Source: Planctomycetota bacterium (lineage in GTDB: Bacteria; Planctomycetota; OFTM77). Taken from it: 64,000 bases of DNA. The notes beneath the pieces are model-generated. The model was given only the letters and a program-made list of their open reading frames with translations, was not told where the DNA came from and searched no databases. Both the position numbers and the translations under genes were made by a program. The stretch covers positions 1 to 64,000 of the forward strand of contig JAJDCO010000130.1 of NCBI GenBank assembly GCA_029260795.1, read 5' to 3'. The first letter of the stretch is position 1. Each line of letters starts with the position of its first letter. This document shows, piece after piece, positions 62,610-64,000 of the stretch.

Positions 62610-63824
62610 ATGACACTCTTTCGCTATCGCGCCATCGATTCGGACGGCAAGCGCCGTCGCGGCGAGATGCACCTCGGCTCTGAACGTGAGCTCGAGGAGC
62701 GTTTGGCGGCGGACGGACTCGTCCTGCTCGAGTCGAAAGCGGAGAAGAAGCCTGCCGCCGCGAAAGCGGCGTCTAGTCGCCTCAAGGTGAAGACCCGGTG
62801 CGTCCAGGAGTTCACGCTCAACCTGTCGACGATGATCGCGGCCGGAGTGCCCTTGGTCGCCAGCCTCGACCTCCTCGGCGCCGAGCTCGAAGATCTCCGT
62901 CTCAAGAAGGTCGTCGACAAGCTCTCGGAAGACCTCCATGAAGGCTCGAACTTCTCGGAAGCTCTCGAGCGGTTTCCGAGAGTCTTCCCTCCCATCTACA
63001 TCAGCCTGGTCGCGGCTGGCGAGATTTCGGGAAACCTCGAGGGCACGCTACAAGAGATTGCGGCCTACATGGAGTGGCAGGCGGAGATTCGGGGACATAT
63101 CAAGCAGGCTACTATCTATCCCGCCATCATCATGTCGGCAGTGCTCGGGTTGGTAGTCCTTCTCATCACGTTCGTGATTCCCACGTTCATGGACATCTTC
63201 ATCAAGGCCCAGATGCCGCTGCCGCTTCCGACTCGTATTCTCATCGACGTCTCCGCGTTCTTCACGAGCTATTGGTGGCTCCTACTGGGCGGACTCGTCA
63301 TTCTCTTCTTCTCATACACCATCACCAATCGCTTCGACGCTGGTCGCTACCACCTCGATGCCGCCAAGCTGAGGATTCCGATCTTCGGAAAGGTCATCGG
63401 AAAGATCGCACTGGCCCGCTTTGCACAGAACATGGCGGTCCTCTTCAATGCGGGCGTGCCGATTACGCAAGGTCTCGAGATGTGCCAACGGCTGGTCGGA
63501 AACGAGGTATACGCCAAGTCCTTCAAGGAGGCGGAGCGCATGGTCACCCGCGGCCAGGGTATCTCCGAGTCGCTGCGCGCGGCCGGCAGACTCCCGCCGA
63601 TGGTTCTCAACATGATTAGCGTCGGGGAAGAGACAGGAAAGCTCGGACTCACTCTTCAGAAGGTCAAGTCCTACTACGACCGCGAGGTCAAGGCCTCCAT
63701 CCAAAAGGCCTTCGCCGTGATGGAGCCCGCCATCATCACCGGCATGGGAGCACTCGTCGGCTTCATGGCTATTACCGTGCTCTACACCATGTTCAAGATG
63801 GTCAGCTACATCGGCAAGACGTGA
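62610..63824 (+). CDS. GspF/PilC-family inner-membrane platform protein
   Basis: 404 residues. Two T2SSF domains: VQEFTLNLSTMIAAGVPLVA and later RFAQNMAVLFNAGVPITQGL, with ISVGEETGKLGLTLQKVKSY. Three transmembrane segments lie near 165-190, 210-235 and at the C-terminus (GALVGFMAITVLYTMFKM). It is the polytopic core protein of type II secretion and type IV pilus machines. It lies 75 nt after the GspG-like gene. Confidence 0.93.
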   Translation: MTLFRYRAIDSDGKRRRGEMHLGSERELEERLAADGLVLLESKAEKKPAAAKAASSRLKVKTRCVQEFTLNLSTMIAAGVPLVASLDLLGAELEDLRLKKVVDKLSEDLHEGSNFSEALERFPRVFPPIYISLVAAGEISGNLEGTLQEIAAYMEWQAEIRGHIKQATIYPAIIMSAVLGLVVLLITFVIPTFMDIFIKAQMPLPLPTRILIDVSAFFTSYWWLLLGGLVILFFSYTITNRFDAGRYHLDAAKLRIPIFGKVIGKIALARFAQNMAVLFNAGVPITQGLEMCQRLVGNEVYAKSFKEAERMVTRGQGISESLRAAGRLPPMVLNMISVGEETGKLGLTLQKVKSYYDREVKASIQKAFAVMEPAIITGMGALVGFMAITVLYTMFKMVSYIGKT

Positions 63825-63849
63825 TCCGGTCATGCAAAGGTGCCAACTC

Positions 63850-64000
63850 ATGAAACATGCAATACACGCTCCCCAACACCGAGCCGAACCCGGCGCCGAA
63901 GCCGGCTTCATGATGCTCGACATTTTGATTGGGCTAGCCACGATTGCCATTCTTGCGGGAATGGTCTTCCCATTCGTGGTTCGTGAGGAGATGAACAAGC
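63850..64000 (+). CDS. Pseudopilin, 5' part only (runs off window)
   Basis: ATG at 63850 (an in-frame ATG at 63832 is possible). MKHAIHAPQHR leads to an EAG|FMMLD prepilin-type site, then a hydrophobic helix (ILIGLATIAILAGMVFPFVV). The residue at +5 is Asp rather than Glu. It continues the GspG-GspF operon and is cut by the window edge. Confidence 0.85.
   Translation, partial: MKHAIHAPQHRAEPGAEAGFMMLDILIGLATIAILAGMVFPFVVREEMNK

Overview
The window is 64 kb of high-GC bacterial DNA, densely coding on both strands, with no rRNA, tRNA or CRISPR array that I could see. Two envelope membranes are implied by TonB/ExbB/ExbD, a TonB-dependent receptor, RND/TolC-type efflux and many lipoproteins. Sulfatases, tandem DUF1080 domains, ECF sigma/anti-sigma regulation and a decayed terpene-cyclase-like fragment of a type common in Planctomycetota point to a planctomycete-like organism. 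That assignment is inference from gene content, not proof.

Layout. (1) 1-164: the 3' end of a group II intron. (2) 0.4-13.0 kb, minus strand: a complete TonB2/TtpC-type energy-transduction cluster (DUF3450, TtpC-like ExbB, ExbB, ExbD, TonB, TPR lipoprotein) with its TonB-dependent receptor, a second TPR lipoprotein and a secreted beta-helix protein. (3) 13.4-16.7 kb: an arylsulfotransferase-like protein, a decayed region with dispersed palindromic repeats and a terpene-cyclase-like remnant, and a possible glycosyltransferase. (4) 16.8-24.5 kb, minus strand: an exported CHAT (caspase-like)/TPR protein, an exported subtilisin, an ECF sigma factor and a membrane anti-sigma factor. This is the strongest candidate for a poorly described system. 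(5) 24.7-32.4 kb, plus strand: a secreted beta-helix-like protein, a VOC-bicupin fusion, a tandem DUF1080 protein and two sulfatases, which look like polysaccharide catabolism. (6) 32.5-38.1 kb: a Na+/H+ antiporter, a Rieske-ThDP enzyme fusion, a 4Fe-4S/CDGSH protein and a RimK-type ligase with an RCK_C tail. (7) 38.2-45.3 kb: a TetR-MFP-RND operon whose pump gene is fused in frame to a TolC-like lipoprotein, with a perfect 20-bp palindrome upstream. (8) 45.5-55.4 kb: assorted metabolic and regulatory genes (epoxide-hydrolase-like, ArsR/AHSA1 pair, CDF metal exporter, truncated PQQ sugar dehydrogenase, SHOCT lipoprotein, second arylsulfotransferase-like protein, zinc ribbon, SGNH hydrolase, CobW GTPase, YkgJ). 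(9) 56.1-58.8 kb: a DEAD-box helicase with a very long RGG/RD-rich tail. (10) 59.2-64.0 kb: a LruC/DUF4114 exoprotein plus a lipoprotein, divergent from GspG/GspF/pseudopilin genes; the two divergent promoters share one architecture.

Many operons are tightly coupled through ATGA stop-start overlaps (1958, 5483, 43317, 60878). Several start codons are GTG or TTG, chosen here from Shine-Dalgarno spacing and signal-peptide position.
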